Below, in pieces: positions 1 through 13,954 of a stretch of 64,000 nucleotides of DNA. This DNA comes from Megamerina dolium (taxonomy: Eukaryota > Arthropoda > Insecta > Diptera > Megamerinidae), in NCBI GenBank assembly GCA_963854835.1, contig OY978525.1:116697018-116761017 (forward strand), in the 5' to 3' direction. The position numbers and the translations under genes are program-made. The notes beneath the pieces were generated by a model, which had not been told where the DNA came from, made no database searches, and worked only from the letters and a program-made list of their open reading frames with translations. Numbering within the stretch: the first letter of the stretch is position 1; each line of letters starts with the position of its first letter.

Positions 1-1074
1 CCCCGCTGATGCGTTTTTTTCACCGCGACGCACGGCCGGAAACCTAGCGCCCGTAATTTTCGAGCTGGAACAAAAAACCAAATATTTTTTGATTCCATAT
101 TACAATAGCAAGAGACGTACATAGAGGTTTTTGGATTAATTGATTTTTCGTAAAATGGCGACCCTTTGAAGAAAAAGTTCGAAATTTCACCTAAAAAATC
201 GTGAAAAAATTGTTTATAAATAAAAAAAAATATGCACAATTTCAAAAAACCCCTTGCGTACGTCGCTGAAGAAAACAATTTCAAATGTATTGTAAAAAAT
301 TTCAAATCAATCGTTTAAGATTTGTTCGAGTTATGTTTCCGGCCAGCTCAAAAAAAGTGGTTTCGAGAAAAACGCGTTTAAAGTTTAAAGGTGCTCGGAG
401 AATACCTCAGACGTCTTGCGGCAAAGCTCGAAATTCAGACACTTAGACATTTTTTCCGCCTTCCGTCCTTTAGTATATTATTTTTGAGACTATTAATGAC
501 TATTTAAAATAAAAAAAACAATTTTTTCCATTTTTTGAAAATTCTACAGTGGTGTAACCCCTTAAACCAGTATAAAGTTACCATGGAGACATTGATTTCT
601 GTATAATTTTCAAGAAAAATGTGCCGAAGAAGGAGAACCGCCAAAATATACTGTTGTATTTTACAGTATTATTTGTGATCGAGGTGTTCACTTAAGTTGC
701 GCTGGAGCAAACCCGAATACCCGTGTTCACTGCGATTCGGAATAATTTTCATTGTCATTTTCCATTTGATTTTATTAATAATTATTTATACTTTCGTTTT
801 CATTCACAAATAGACGTATCTCCATCAATAATATTCATTTACTCACAAAAACAGATGTTTTGCATCAACTGATATCAAGTGGACAATTTGAAAAACTTGA
901 TCAAAATTTTGATATCAAAAGAAATGTTATTCCCCATACTACAAAATCAAGGTTTGATATTTTTAGAAAAAGTAATTTATTTCTGAGTTTTTGACCAAAT
1001 TAAAAGTGTGCCCAAGAACATTCCTCCTTCCACTACTTTAAGATCATAGGTCACTAGTAACGAATTTCATAGAA
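1..1074. other. AT-rich intergenic sequence, no gene seen
   Basis: I see no coding region or RNA gene. The first 560 bases are less AT-rich in places and end in a phrase with AACCCCTTAA, which looks repeat-like, but no second copy in the window allows its edges to be drawn. Confidence 0.5.
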
Positions 1075-1252
1075 TATAGCACAAAATTTGTTCGAGTTAT
1101 TACCCGCATCAGTCAAGCAATAGACAGATAGACAGATATTTAGGCGACTTTGATTAGGAATATGTACATTTTTCTATATCTCCAGAGCTTCCTTCTAATG
1201 GTTACAAACATCTGACCGAATAAATATACTTTATCACTTCAGCAGAGTATAA
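1075..1252 (-). mobile_element. DINE-1-like element, 5' end fragment
   Basis: This diverged fragment matches the terminal 180 bp of the longer DINE-1-like copies at 27680-29130, 29328-30906 and 46366-47870. It has the same order of words: a short GACA/GATA tract, 'TATATCTCCRGAG', 'TTACAAACATCTGACCGAA', and a terminal GCAGRGTATA that reads TATACYCTGC in element orientation. The central repeats and hairpin end are missing, so it is truncated. It is the oldest-looking copy here, judged by mismatches by eye. Confidence 0.6.
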
Positions 1253-2011
1253 AAAGAAGGTGAAACAATACTTTTTATTTTCATTTTTTATAAAGGGAGA
1301 GAGGTGTTCTCAGTTGAGTTTAATCTTTCTGTTGTATGCATGACTTCAAAATTAAAATGATGCTGATACAGAAAATGTCACACAACAACCATTCCACAAC
1401 AGCAAATATATATACATACATTAAACTTGAAACTGCATATTTATTACTATTTGTCATATACTTAGATATTATATGGGAATTTCAGTTTTATTGTGGTGAA
1501 CCACTTTCATAGAAAGTCACAATAATATGGTTTATTACATACATGTGCCACTAATAAAAGTTTAATGATTCTATTAAAATTCAATTTAACCCTTTTAATT
1601 ATATATAATACTATTCAAATGGCATTTAACCAAATTGAATATTTTTAATTAGAGAAATCAATAGAAGAATCATAAAATTTTCATATATTTTTTTATTGAT
1701 GTCACCGAGGCACGATTTTTGTAAATGCCTTTTTGAGATATTAAACACTATCTATTTAATGTATATAATTTTTTCAATTTTTTATTCTATCCATCTCAAT
1801 TCATTCGTAACTAGTATTTCCATTTGAAATAATTCCATAATTCCATTTATTTTCATATTGAAGTAATAATAGGAATACTCGTATTTATTGATTTTTTTAT
1901 GAGAGCATCCTTCTCAGTCAGCAATCAACATACGGTGTAATATTCATATTGATTCTGAGGTCATAAAGTTTAGAAAAAGCAGAAGAATTTCAGTGTTTGT
2001 TTTAAAATATA
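1253..2011. other. AT-rich intergenic sequence
   Basis: I see no open frame of note, no RNA gene and no recognisable repeat between the DINE-1-like fragment and the mariner that begins at 2012. Confidence 0.5.
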
Positions 2012-2914
2012 AGGTCTAGTAAATAAAAATCCATTATTTTTGCGTTAGTTAGAAAGATCCGATTTAGTTGAAATATGCACCGTTTTGTTCGATAACTTGT
2101 TGCCATTTTGAAGATAATTTCATAATGCCACACTCATAGATACCATCCTCCCTATTGGCAAAAAACTGGGACAGTCGATTTTCACAAGCTTCTCTTGAGG
2201 CGAATGAACAGGTAGTAATCACTTGGTGCCAGGTCCGGACTATAAGGTGGATGCATAATAACCTCCCAACCAAGCTTCCGGAGCTTTTGGCGAGTCACTA
2301 TCGATGTGTGTGGCCTGGCGTTGTCGTGATGGAACACAATTCCTCTCCTATCGGCCAAAGCTGGCCGCTTCTGGGCAATTGTTTCCTTCAGACGGTCCAA
2401 TTGTTGACAGTACAGGTCCGTATTAAGAGTTTGGCCGTAGGGGAGCAGCTCATAGTAGACGATTCCCTGCTGCCAATCCCACCAAACACATAGCAAAACC
2501 GTTCTGGCCGTCAATCCTGGCTTGGCAACCGTTTGCGCCAGCTCACCGCTTGACGTTGTCGTAAGTGACCCACTTTTCATCACCGCTTCAGAAATGGTTC
2601 GATTTTGTTGCGATTCAGCAGCGATTCGCAGATGGAAATTCGATCCATGAGGTGTTTTGCGTTAACTCGTGTGGCAACCATACTTCTTTTTGTATTCAGC
2701 CTTATTTAAATGGTTCCAAACGGTTTTTCGTGCAATGTTTAGCTCCTGGGCAATAGAAACAGTGCTTATATAACGGTCAGGCACGACGATTTCCATTATT
2801 TTATCGATATTTTCGATAATTGGCCTTCCAGATCGTGGTGCACTTATACAACGCGAGATACAGATTACTAAATTCATCTGTTGGAAAAATAATGGATTTC
2901 TTTTTACTACACCA
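2012..2914 (-). mobile_element. Mariner (DD34D) element, internally deleted, dead
   Basis: The ends are imperfect inverted repeats beginning AGGTNTAGTAAA, with a TA on each side as expected for mariner target duplication. The minus strand carries a broken transposase: an N-terminal piece (2662-2877) with the linker word RSGRP, a middle piece (2182-2583) with HHDNARPH (second catalytic Asp) and SPDLAPSDYYLF (third Asp), and a C-terminal piece (2064-2273). The second and third Asp are 34 residues apart (DD34D). Frames change near the first Asp, where DEKWVTYD is readable only in another frame. Compared with the sister copy at 41318-42522, about 270 bp of N-terminal coding sequence is missing after the RSGRP region. 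Confidence 0.9.
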
Positions 2915-2916
2915 TA

Positions 2917-4453
2917 TACTTAATTCATGAATGAAATAGAAAGTTAGCACTTGACATAAAATTATGCATTTTTTTTTTTATAAATTTGAATGCTTATACA
3001 TACATTACTTCTATTTAAAATTCTTTCTTTTTGTCAAAATATTTTCAGAAATATTCCTTAAATTGAAATTGAATACATTCAGTTTACTTTCTTCAAATTT
3101 TACTATTTCCTTAACAAAGTACATATGTATATGTACATAATCAATTTGTTCTAGTTTTATTCAATTTTTCATTTTCTTTCATTTGTGAAAGATCAAAGAA
3201 TGATTTCTACTTATTTCACATAGCCCAATTTTTTGTTTAGCTATTAAATTAAAGGAATTCTTTTGGTCTTTCATCTTTACAAATTGTTGCAATGTTCAAT
3301 TATGAGAAATGAAATATTGCAAACATTTTGATCCAAACAATTTCATTTGTATATTCATTATCCCAAAAATTTGATACATTGTTTATATACATTGTTTATT
3401 GACTAAATATTCATGCATAAATGTATACTAGCATTTATAAGCAATAACTATGTATATGAGACATTTATTCATTTTTCACATAAAAATTTTGTCATTTTTC
3501 AACATAATCTTTGCGAATAAAGTTTTAACATATGAAATTTGACATGTTTGCTAAACGAATATGTAGAAGAATATCCATATATTAAAGCAATGAAATATTG
3601 CAATCAATTCAAAACAAATGCCAAAAGAGTTTATGATTTGCAAATGACTGTAAATAATCTTTAATTTCTAGTAATTTGAAGGGACTTCAATTGATTTCTA
3701 GAGACTTCGAAATACAATATGTTCACAATCTACAATTCAAAAAAAAAAAAACAAAATATACTTCCAACTGCTTTTTATATTATAGAATTGAATGCATTGA
3801 ATAAAATTAAATTGAATGCATTTTTTTGCAGCTCTGCTGTATTTTATGTTATATAAAAACCATGCAATCAAGAGTAGTTGATGAAAATCTTTATATAAAT
3901 TTATACAAATCAAATTGAAAGCAACAATGATAGTAAATTTTCATTCAATTACCTACGACTAAATAATCATTATGTAAAATTAAATACTTATATCTGACTG
4001 CTAATATATTTGTATGAATATATTGTTCATACATCATCTGAAATGATGTATGAAATCTGTTTCAATGTTTAACAAACTGGATAATATTGTTATCACAAAT
4101 CACTTCTTATAAATTTACGCTTCAATATTAATATAGTGTCTTGTGAGTTTATGCATTAAATGCATTGATGCATTAGATAATATGTATATAATAATTAGGC
4201 TGTAGTCAACTTAATTTGTTGCAAATTTAGTCAAGTATTTAATGCATTTGATTAAACACATAAATTAACTCTCATTCCCATCATCATAGTCACCTCATTT
4301 AATTAATCCCAATCAAACGATATGTAAAAGAATAAATATTAAATCGTTTTTGATTGCCATTTGGGAATAATTTTGCTACCAAAACTATTCAGTACAATTA
4401 ATGTTTAGTAATTACTTTTAGTTAATTTCGACCAAGTGTTGAGTTTCATTGTA
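2917..4453. other. AT-rich intergenic sequence
   Basis: About 1.5 kb with many short A and T runs and ATGTATATGTACAT-type words. I see no supportable ORF, RNA gene or mobile element edge. Confidence 0.5.
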
Positions 4454-5400
4454 CAAGGGCGGTCCCAGAACCACCCGACCTAACAAAGAAAGCACAACAA
4501 ATTTGGGAAAATTTTTCTTTATTTCTGAACATAATCTCCTTTTAGATCTAAACACTTTTCCCAGCGATATTCTATAGTTTCGACATCCTGTTTATCGTAG
4601 GAACTGTCATCTACCGCAGACTCCACCTCTTCATTGTTTGCAAATCTTCTACCACCAAGCTATTTTTTCAAATTTGGAAGTAGAGAATAATCCGAAGGAG
4701 CGTGCTGAAGCAATTCGAGCTTTAACTCGTTGATTTTGGCAATCGCAATGCATCGGATGTGTGAAGTGGTGCATTGTCTTTATGAAACAACACTTTCTTT
4801 TTCGCCAAATGCGACATTTTTTCATAATACTCGCCGTTGATTGTTTTTTTTTTTTTTTTTTTTTGAAGATAATCAATAATAATAATAATAATAATAATCC
4901 TAAAAAACAGATGCCATAACATTGCCACCTGCAGATGGAACTGTCTTAGCCTTCTTTGGATGCGATTCTCCCCCCTCAGTCCACTGTTTTGACTGCTCTT
5001 TTGTCTCAGGTGTGAAGTGGTGGACCCATGTCTCATCCATGGTTACGAATTGACGCACAAACTCGGCTTCGTTACTGTGAAACATTGTCAAACACTCTAT
5101 AGACACATCTTCACGACGTTAGTTTTTGTTCTATTGTGAGCAAACGCGGCACCCATCTTGCACACAGCTTTTTCATCTCCAAATTTTCGGTCAATATACG
5201 ATGTATAGCACTTTTTGAAATGCCTTTAATTTCACCCAGCGCACGCTGACCTTCAGTAGGTGATCATACAATACCATTTTGTGGATTTTCTTAACCGTTT
5301 CTAGTGTGGCCACCTCAATAGGTCGACCACTACGGGGTTCGTCTCGTGAGTACAGTGATGGAAAATTACAAAGGTCACACACACTGTGAAATACAAAGTA
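4454..5400 (-). mobile_element. Mariner (DD34D) element, truncated and degenerate
   Basis: The left end is a mariner-like TIR, GGGCGGTCCCAGAACCACCC, next to TA. Minus-strand fragments give FVTMDETWVHHFTPET (first catalytic Asp region), HKDNAPLHTS (second Asp) and APSDYSLLPNLKK (third Asp), plus RSGRP from the N-terminal linker near 5335. The frames are broken. A poly-T run and an (AAT)n tract (4846-4898) have expanded inside the reading frame between the first and second Asp. The N-terminal end and a matching right TIR are not seen before 5747, where a shorter relative with the same TIR begins. Confidence 0.85.
4846..4898. repeat. Poly(T) and (AAT)n microsatellite inside a mariner
   Basis: About 18 consecutive T are followed by roughly nine AAT units. 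Both sit in the transposase remnant and contribute to its frame loss. Confidence 0.9.
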
Positions 5401-5746
5401 CTCACAGCACTAGAAAATATATTCGGTAAGCTCAAGAATGTGATAATGGATACAAACTTAATTGATATTTTTATGGATCTATGTTCATAAAAAATATTTC
5501 CTTGGCATTAGAGTGTCCAGAAACCTTCGAAGTATATCACTTTCGAACTGAAGAGTTCTTGTGATATCGCCCTTTCTGTATTCTATTACATATAGTGATT
5601 GCAAGCATTATCATAACAAATCTGCAAACTAAATACAGATTGTACCAATAAATCAAAAAAGAGTTAGTTCTTCGAAACGACAAATTAAGTCAACTAATAT
5701 TAATATTTATATCGAATTAAATTAATATTTGTAACAAGTGTTAATA

Positions 5747-6375
5747 TGAGGGCGATCCCAGAACTACCCGACCTGACATATAGATTGCGTCAGTACATTG
5801 AAAAAAATTACTTTGGTGGCAACCTTATAAAACATATGTTTTAAGTTTCAAGGCCACGTTGTTTAGTATTTTTTTTTTTTTGACAACAATCTTAAAGCCG
5901 AACTAGATTCTACTCTGGGAAGTCTGCTCCTTCGTTTATGACCATAAAATATTGGGCGGCAGAGATTAAACGAGTTCAAGTAACCGTAGTTCACCGCAAG
6001 TCTGCACATTTTTCCGCCGCACTTCGCCGCACTCCGCCGAATTGTAGATATATAAACACCTTTAATTTGGTTGTCCTACGCTAAATAATTCGTAAGTTAT
6101 AGCGGTTAAAATTTTTTTTAATTTTCGCAACTTTATTGGTAGCCCCATTAAGAAGTGGGCGTAGCATGCTAGTGTCATGCCACTTTATTTCCGATAACGA
6201 TATTAATCCAAGTGTCAAATATGGTTGTTATTGACAGAAGATTGCAGAAGTTACAACTGTTTCAATTCAGTCATTTTGTATGGGAGCTACTACAAACAGT
6301 GGGCGTGGTTAGAAACATTTCCCAAATTTGTTGTTTTCTTTGTTAGGTCGGGTAGTTCTGGAACCGCCCCCGTCG
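5747..6375. mobile_element. Mariner-type MITE carrying DINE-1-like internal sequence
   Basis: The inverted ends (GGGCGATCCCAGAACTACCC on the left, and its complement with GGTAGTTCTGGAACCGCCCC on the right) match the TIR of the truncated mariner at 4454. Flanking TA dinucleotides are at 5745-5746 and 6376-6377. The 629-bp interior has no transposase. From about 6060 to 6310 it resembles the central repeats of the DINE-1-like elements (GAAGTGGGCGTAGC, GACAGAAGATTGCAGAAGTT, TTGTATGGGAGCTACT). Either a DINE-1-like piece landed in the MITE or the MITE captured it. Confidence 0.75.
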
Positions 6376-6377
6376 TA

Positions 6378-7854
6378 GCTCACCCGAAAACGATGTAATA
6401 CGCAAAATCATACATTGAGAGCCTTTCGAATTTTTACTAACATTTTTTTTTCGTGAAACACTGCTAACAAAGTTAACAGTAATTGTTTAAAATTGTAAAC
6501 GCGAATAATTTAAATGCGTAATCAATTGTCGCTAAGTAATTAATTTGTATTTATCAACAAAATAGAATAAAACGGTAATGTACATAATTCTAATTTAATT
6601 ACATACACAAATAACTACATTCATATACATAAATCTATGCAAATGTACCATTCATAATGAAGATAACAACCACACACACACACACAGATTTGATAAATGT
6701 CAATTGATGATGAATTAAATTGTGATTGATTATCTCCCTCCATTTGGATGGGCATTTGAAATTCATGCATAATAATGTATGAGTAAGCAACAAGAATTTG
6801 TAACAACAACAACAACAACAAAAGCAGAAGCAACAGTTTAAATTTAAATTTCATGCACAAAGTGTCGCCAACAAATTCATAATACAAATTGATGATTGAC
6901 GATGCTGCTGCTGTGTCTTAAATGAAGAATTTATATATGTCACACATGGTAATTATCTAATATTGTATAATGCATACACTTATATATTTATTAGAATGAA
7001 TCAGACATATTTTAGATTAGAATCCTTTGCTTAGATATGCAAATGTGCTCCAAATGTGTGAAATTCAAATATGTTAGTATCGAATAAAATTTATATTCTA
7101 GTATAATTCATACTCTCTAATATGTAATTTATTGTTCTACAGAGTTTAAAGAAATTCACCATTGAAAATCATGGCAATTGTTTTTGGTTTGAAACACTCT
7201 AATGTACATATATACTGGTATTGTAAACATGAACATGAAAATATTATACTATGTTATGAAACATATGTATATAGGAACATTGTATATACATATGTATCCA
7301 TTGTTTGCCACTGCTGCTTCTGTTGTTGTCAAACAACAATAGGCAAAGTGACTTTAATAATAACAGTCATATTTGACACGTACACATGGAATATATCGTA
7401 CTTAATTCTTGGTGCATGTCAAGTATGTGTTTTCGATGCTTTTATGGTTTATTACTGTTTGCACTTACGTACATGTGTACTTGTACTCCTTCTTACCGAC
7501 TACACTTTTCAATTTTGTCGTGACATAATCACCGCTCAATACACTTGCACTTGTTTACCCATTTTGTTTGCCACCAGCCTTTGAACCATTTGATTACATT
7601 ATCCATATGATAATAACGATGCTAAGAATGTACCAAAACCTTTGATACATGTGTATATACATTTCAATGTACCTACACAATGTACATCTGAAGTATTAGC
7701 CCGCTGTTTAAACTCCATCATGAAAAAAAAAGAAATATGCAAACAAAACTGAAGTACACTGAATGATTTGAATATTCGGAATAAGCAACTGCTTAAATAT
7801 ATATTTATTGTTGTTGCTGCTCCTTCAGTTACTACAGCTTCTGAGTTTTATATA
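6378..7854. other. Intergenic sequence with a (CAA)n tract
   Basis: This stretch has a (CAA)n run near 6801-6820 and a short CA-rich tract near 6671-6684. A 140-codon open frame at 7162-7584 has Cys/Tyr-rich low-complexity content, no recognisable domain and no splice context, so it is not called as a gene. Confidence 0.5.
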
Positions 7855-8333
7855 CATTCTGTCAAATAAGTACCCGGAAATTCTCATTTTTAATTTACCC
7901 TCTGAGAATATTTCAAAAAATTTTTTTCTCATTTGGCACAACTGTCAGCCACTATTCTGTGAATTTTTATTGCTATGTGTCATTTAGTAAAAATATCGAA
8001 CAAAGAGTTTGTGTGAAATTTTGTGTTTCATACGAAATTTCTTGTGCCAAAACGTTGGAAATGTTGAAAAAAACATTTGGTGATTCAACCATGTCGAAAA
8101 CTCAAGTTTACGATTGGTATAAATCCATATTTTTATCCATAGTAAAAATCGCAACGCACACAAAAGGTTGACTTGTTCCTAATGACGCCGTAACCAAACT
8201 AAATAACACATAGCAATAAAAATTCACAGAATAGTGGCTGACAGCTGTGCCAACCTGGCAAAAAAAAATTTTTGGTATATTCTCAGAGGGAAAATTAAAA
8301 ATGAGAATTTCCGGGTACTTATTTGACAGAATG
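7855..8333 (+). mobile_element. Long-TIR mariner deletion derivative
   Basis: Two near-perfect inverted arms of about 135 bp (7855-7989 and 8198-8333), starting CATTCTGTCAAATAAGTACC, enclose about 210 bp. TA dinucleotides flank both ends. The enclosed piece, with the end of the left arm, translates to a mariner N-terminal DNA-binding domain (EQRVCVKFCVSYEISCAKT, then KTFGDSTMSKTQVYDWYKS). Everything from there to the C terminus, including all catalytic Asp residues, is missing. The element can only have moved in trans. Confidence 0.85.
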
Positions 8334-8335
8334 TA

Positions 8336-9151
8336 CAATATGTATATAAACATATATACAAGTCTTAGAGAGCTTATATGTATTGAAAGTCAATTTTTCG
8401 TTGATACAATGTAATAATTTATATATTTCTATAGTAATAGAAGTAGAAATATACAACAATAGCAACTGAATACAGTTGAATATTTAATTTAATCTTTGAA
8501 AATAGAGAATTCTGTGTCAAGCAAAATGTATAATTGAACAGTGACGGTTCAATACTTACGGGTGATGTTAAGGTTCATGAAATTTTAAAATGTATTATTA
8601 AGTAAGATCATGGTGGTTAGCAAAATGCAATTAAATTTACAGCAATAAGGAAATAACCTATCTGATACTCTCACTACTTGCATAGCCTGCATATTATATC
8701 ATTTGAATCCGCTACTGTATTTCGTTATCACATGTTTTTCTTCATTTTTATGCCATTGCTGATTGTAGATGATGGTTTTCATTTCGAGATATTATTAATT
8801 GATTATCATGAAATGATTAATTGTTTAATAATAATTTGGTTTTATATTACGACTGCGACTTGCGACTAGTTTTCTCTTCTGGAACTGGTCTATTTAAAAT
8901 AGCTCTCTTTTTCACTAGTTCTAAATTTTATAGCTCCCTATAAATCAAAAGAGAGCGTGAAGTTGGAGCAAGGACATAATCCTCGTTCATCAAGTGGACC
9001 ACGCGAAACTAGACCGAGGTCTGTTCGAGGATATGAACCCTACGGCTGATATCTCTGAGGACCAACCACAAGTGTTATGGGCACTGTGACGAAACGAGAT
9101 CTTTTGTACCCAAGCCCGTTTACGACACTAGAATATAAATACTATACCTTT
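8336..9151. other. AT-rich intergenic sequence
   Basis: I see no gene. The last 250 bases (about 8950-9110) are more GC-rich and may be an unrecognised repeat remnant, but no second copy is present in the window. Confidence 0.45.
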
Positions 9152-9715
9152 TTAATGAAGGATAGAATTGATCTTGTCGAACTTTTGATGATTGAAGCTG
9201 GTGTTGGGAAACTCAGCTGAAAGTGTTTGAGGCGAAGTTTCATCATCCTCCAGACGGAGTCTATCAGAGGACGGTGAGAATATTCCCTTTTTGTGGAAAT
9301 AGTGTTTTAACCAGTTATGTCCTGAAAGATAACCGGTTATTAGGCGTAAGCTTGTTCTGTTGCATCGAAGATGATGAGGGTTTTCGCTTGGCGGAGACCT
9401 GTCGAATTTGTCCATTGTATTTGGTATTTGTTGTGGTTTTGTTTTTCTATCATAGCTTTAGCCAATGCCCAGCTTACACCGCAGAAAGGTCCTGGGCCCG
9501 TCAGTGGAGAAGACGAGCCAGCTCTCGCTACTTCGTTCGCCACTTCGTTGCCCTCAATTCCGTTGTGCCCCGGCACGCAACATAGTGTGACCTTATTTCG
9601 CATAGATAGTTTTTGTAGGATAAGGAAGCATTCGGTGACTAGTTTTCCGGATAACTTCCATGAGGAGAGAGATTTGATGACAGCTTGGCTGTCTGAGCAA
9701 ATAAGAATGCGCACT
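9152..9715 (-). mobile_element. Non-LTR retrotransposon fragment: RNase H domain and C terminus
   Basis: The minus strand encodes the end of a LINE ORF2. The first part has RNase H features (ICSDSQAVIKSL, then PGHNGIEGNEVANEVAR with the conserved GN.xAD-like segment). It is followed by the usual trailing region (GPGPFCGVSWA) and the C-terminal LITGYLSGHNWLKHYF motif that precedes a zinc-knuckle-like tail. A frameshift separates the two parts (9340-9714 and 9152-9415). The wording differs from the family at 16290-17290, so this is a separate LINE lineage. 5'-truncated and dead. Confidence 0.85.
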
Positions 9716-9879
9716 CCTTAACTACTTTCTAAATCAATAGATTCATATATTGCTCCAAATTGCTCGACAGTTGTTGCCCAAAAATCTCTTTATTTGAGAA
9801 TCGGATGCTAATCGAAACTTTTTGAAACAGAAGGTTTTCGAAAAACTTTCGGTTACAAATTATCGGTAGATGGCTCTAC

Positions 9880-10310
9880 ATTTCTACATCTATCTATATA
9901 CGATAGCTAGATAATAGAAATCGATCCATTTCTGAAGTGAATTATTACGGGCGATGAAAAGTGCATCACGAACGACAATAATGTGTGAAAAAGATCATGG
10001 ATGAAGTGGGGTGAAACTTCGCAAACTGTGGCAAAGCCAAGATTGATACCAAGAAAGGTAATTATGTTGTGTGTCTGGAGGGATTGGAGGGGAATTGTTC
10101 ATTATGAGCTTCTACAACCCGGTCAAATGATTGATTCTGATCTCTAAGGTCAACAATTGACGAAATTGAAGCTAGCAACTCAATTAAAATGGCCAGAATT
10201 GATCAACACAAATGGTGTTCTGTTCCATCATGACAACGTCGGACCATACACATTTTTGATGACCCGGCAGAAGCTGAGCTGAGCTGGCTGGGTAGTTTTG
10301 ATGCATCCAC
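9880..10310 (+). mobile_element. Mariner transposase remnant
   Basis: The plus strand can be read, across several stops, as TGDEKCITNDN (first Asp), a Trp-Arg-Asp-Trp sheet, GIVHYELLQPGQ and LFHHDNVGPYTF (second Asp), ending at GWVVLMHP just before the third Asp. The reading breaks at an A-run at about 10311. No TIR is seen. It is the same general family as the copies at 2012 and 41318. Confidence 0.8.
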
Positions 10311-12052
10311 AAAAAAAAAAAAAAACAATTCATCACGTTAAGCTAAGTTATTCAAAGATATAAAATCATCCCAACAATCGTACTAAATGCTAGTCTACTT
10401 CATCAGGGAATGCATGTAATAATTTAGTTTTTGTAATTTATGATCCATAGAATTTTTAAAATTTATTCTACTCAAATGTTATCCCTTGCTGATGCGATAT
10501 CTCAAACCTATTATGCATGCAGTTCTCTCACCACCACCCTCACAACCATCACCCACTAATCAGTATAAACTTCATTAATTCCCTTTATTTTTATTTCCCC
10601 TCTATAATTTCATTAGTTTTCATAGATTAATCATAGCAACTGGCACACTAACTCACTGACTGCATGACTGATTTAGTGATATTTTCATAAAACTGACCTA
10701 AGTCACTCTGTGTGTGGTGGTGGTAGTAACAAGTGGTGTTAGAGGATTTAGGGTGGTTATGGTTTTTTGTCGTAAGCATTTACATATAAATGCCCATTAT
10801 AACAACCATAAGCCCATAGCAAACGATTACGTTCATAAAATTCGTTCTAAGAGAAGCAATTTTTATGCAGTATGTGGGAATAATTAAGATTTTGTTGTAC
10901 TTATAAAATAGTACCTATGCGAAATTGTATCAAATTTCAAAAAAAAAAAAATCGATTGATATCGAACTTCATTCAGCCAAGGAACTATAATTCAAACTTA
11001 TCTCAAGGGGGTGGAAAATAATTGAATTTCTTCTCTCTTCATTATGTATATTCATATACTTAGAGTAAGCTAAGTATCTTCGATTGGCATCACTGCTGTT
11101 GGTTGCTACTGCAGCTACTATGTATTACGTTTGTAGGTACGACTGTTGTTGCATTCATTATTAATTGATTTTATTGATAAATTCAATACACGTGCACTTG
11201 GTATTAATATTGTGTGCGTGACTATGAATATGGAAGGTGATATATATTCATGAATGAGTGTATATTGAATGTATGTGAGTAAAAATTGTATGCTGTTAGA
11301 TCAATAAATTCTTACAAAATTTTAGAAACGACCATTGTAGGATCGAAACATTTTTATTTTGTGGCTAACGTCAAAATCGAAGAGAAACTTGAGTAGAAAA
11401 TTGCAGAATATTAATTATAAAATTTTTTGACGTCATAATAATACGCTGATAACGACGATTGATTATTTGTGTAAAAAAATTTATAATAAATTGTTAAAAA
11501 AGTATTATCATAAGAACATGTTTGATAATTTGGTGAAATCAATTGTCATAGCAAAATTATTCTCATTTTATTTAGGAAATGTTCATTATAAACTAAAAAA
11601 AATGTACAATAGGGTGTACCGATTTTCAAAAAAAAGTTTCTACATAGACATAAACTATGCAGGGGTCCTATAAAAGAGATCAGAAAAAATCAGCTCAAAA
11701 AATTATATTTAGGGTTGTTACCTTGCGACATTCTGTTTTTGGTTTCAAAGATATATTTTATTAATAATTTTTATGATTTTTGCGATATTATTTCAGTAAA
11801 ATCTCCGAAAATGTTCATAAAGTTTACCAAATTACATTTTCAACAAGCCAGCGAATATCAAAATCTGTTAATATTTACTATGTTTTTAAGCAGAATCAAT
11901 TTTAGTCGAAAATTTGAAGAAAATACGGTTTTGGGTATTATTGGTATTCAGTGTAGAGCACAAAAGAAATTTAGTGGACATATTATATCCGATCCGGTCC
12001 CTAAAAGTAGGTTAGCTTATGTGGCTGACCACTTTCTGAGAGGACAAAGAAA
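10311..12052. other. Intergenic sequence
   Basis: About 1.7 kb with no supportable gene. Open frames at 11467-11673 and 11715-12104 are AT-driven; the second runs into a SINE fragment, which argues that it is chance. Confidence 0.5.
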
Positions 12053-12215
12053 AGCCCATTGTGATACCACTGAGCTTCTTTTCCAATACTGGTGTACGTC
12101 TTAAATTTGGACATCATTAGAAGGGACCTACTTATATTAGCCGGTTCCGAACGGCAGAACTCTGGTGTCATCACTTTAACTTAGTTTTGTCACAGAGCTC
12201 TTTTAAGAACCCTCA
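12053..12215 (-). mobile_element. tRNA-derived SINE, 3' part only
   Basis: The fragment matches the body of the SINE copies at 18440-18808 and 49906-50240: AGAAGGGACCTACTTAT, CGGTTCCGAACGGCAGAA, CACAGAGCTCTTTTAAGA. The tRNA-like head is missing. Confidence 0.75.
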
Positions 12216-12223
12216 AAGTAGAT

Positions 12224-12385
12224 AACCTTAGGTTTTTTTCTTGGATCCAAGAACTTTAAAATCGATTGACGCTTTCTCTTAAAGAAACAGATGGGAAAAC
12301 TAGAAACCTTAGGTTTTTTTCTTGGATCCAAAAACTTTAAAATCGATTGACGCTTTCTTTTAAAGAAACATATGGGAAAACTAGA
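12224..12385. repeat. Tandem duplication, 81-bp unit x2
   Basis: Two adjacent copies start AACCTTAGGTTTTTTTCTTG and end GGGAAAACTAGAA, with only a few substitutions between them. The duplication abuts the end of the SINE fragment. Confidence 0.9.

Positions 12386-13954
<1,569 letters not shown>

Noticed and set aside
4454..6375. One 1.9-kb composite mariner spanning both TIR sets
   Set aside because: The outer ends do match, but an internal TIR at 5747 in direct orientation and TA flanks at 5745 and 6376 better fit a truncated mariner plus a separate MITE.
7162..7584. 140-codon open frame with many Cys and Tyr
   Set aside because: No domain, start context or splice context; composition follows local TGT/TAT words.
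11467..12104. Two open frames of 68 and 129 codons
   Set aside because: AT-driven, no motif, and the longer one runs into a SINE fragment.
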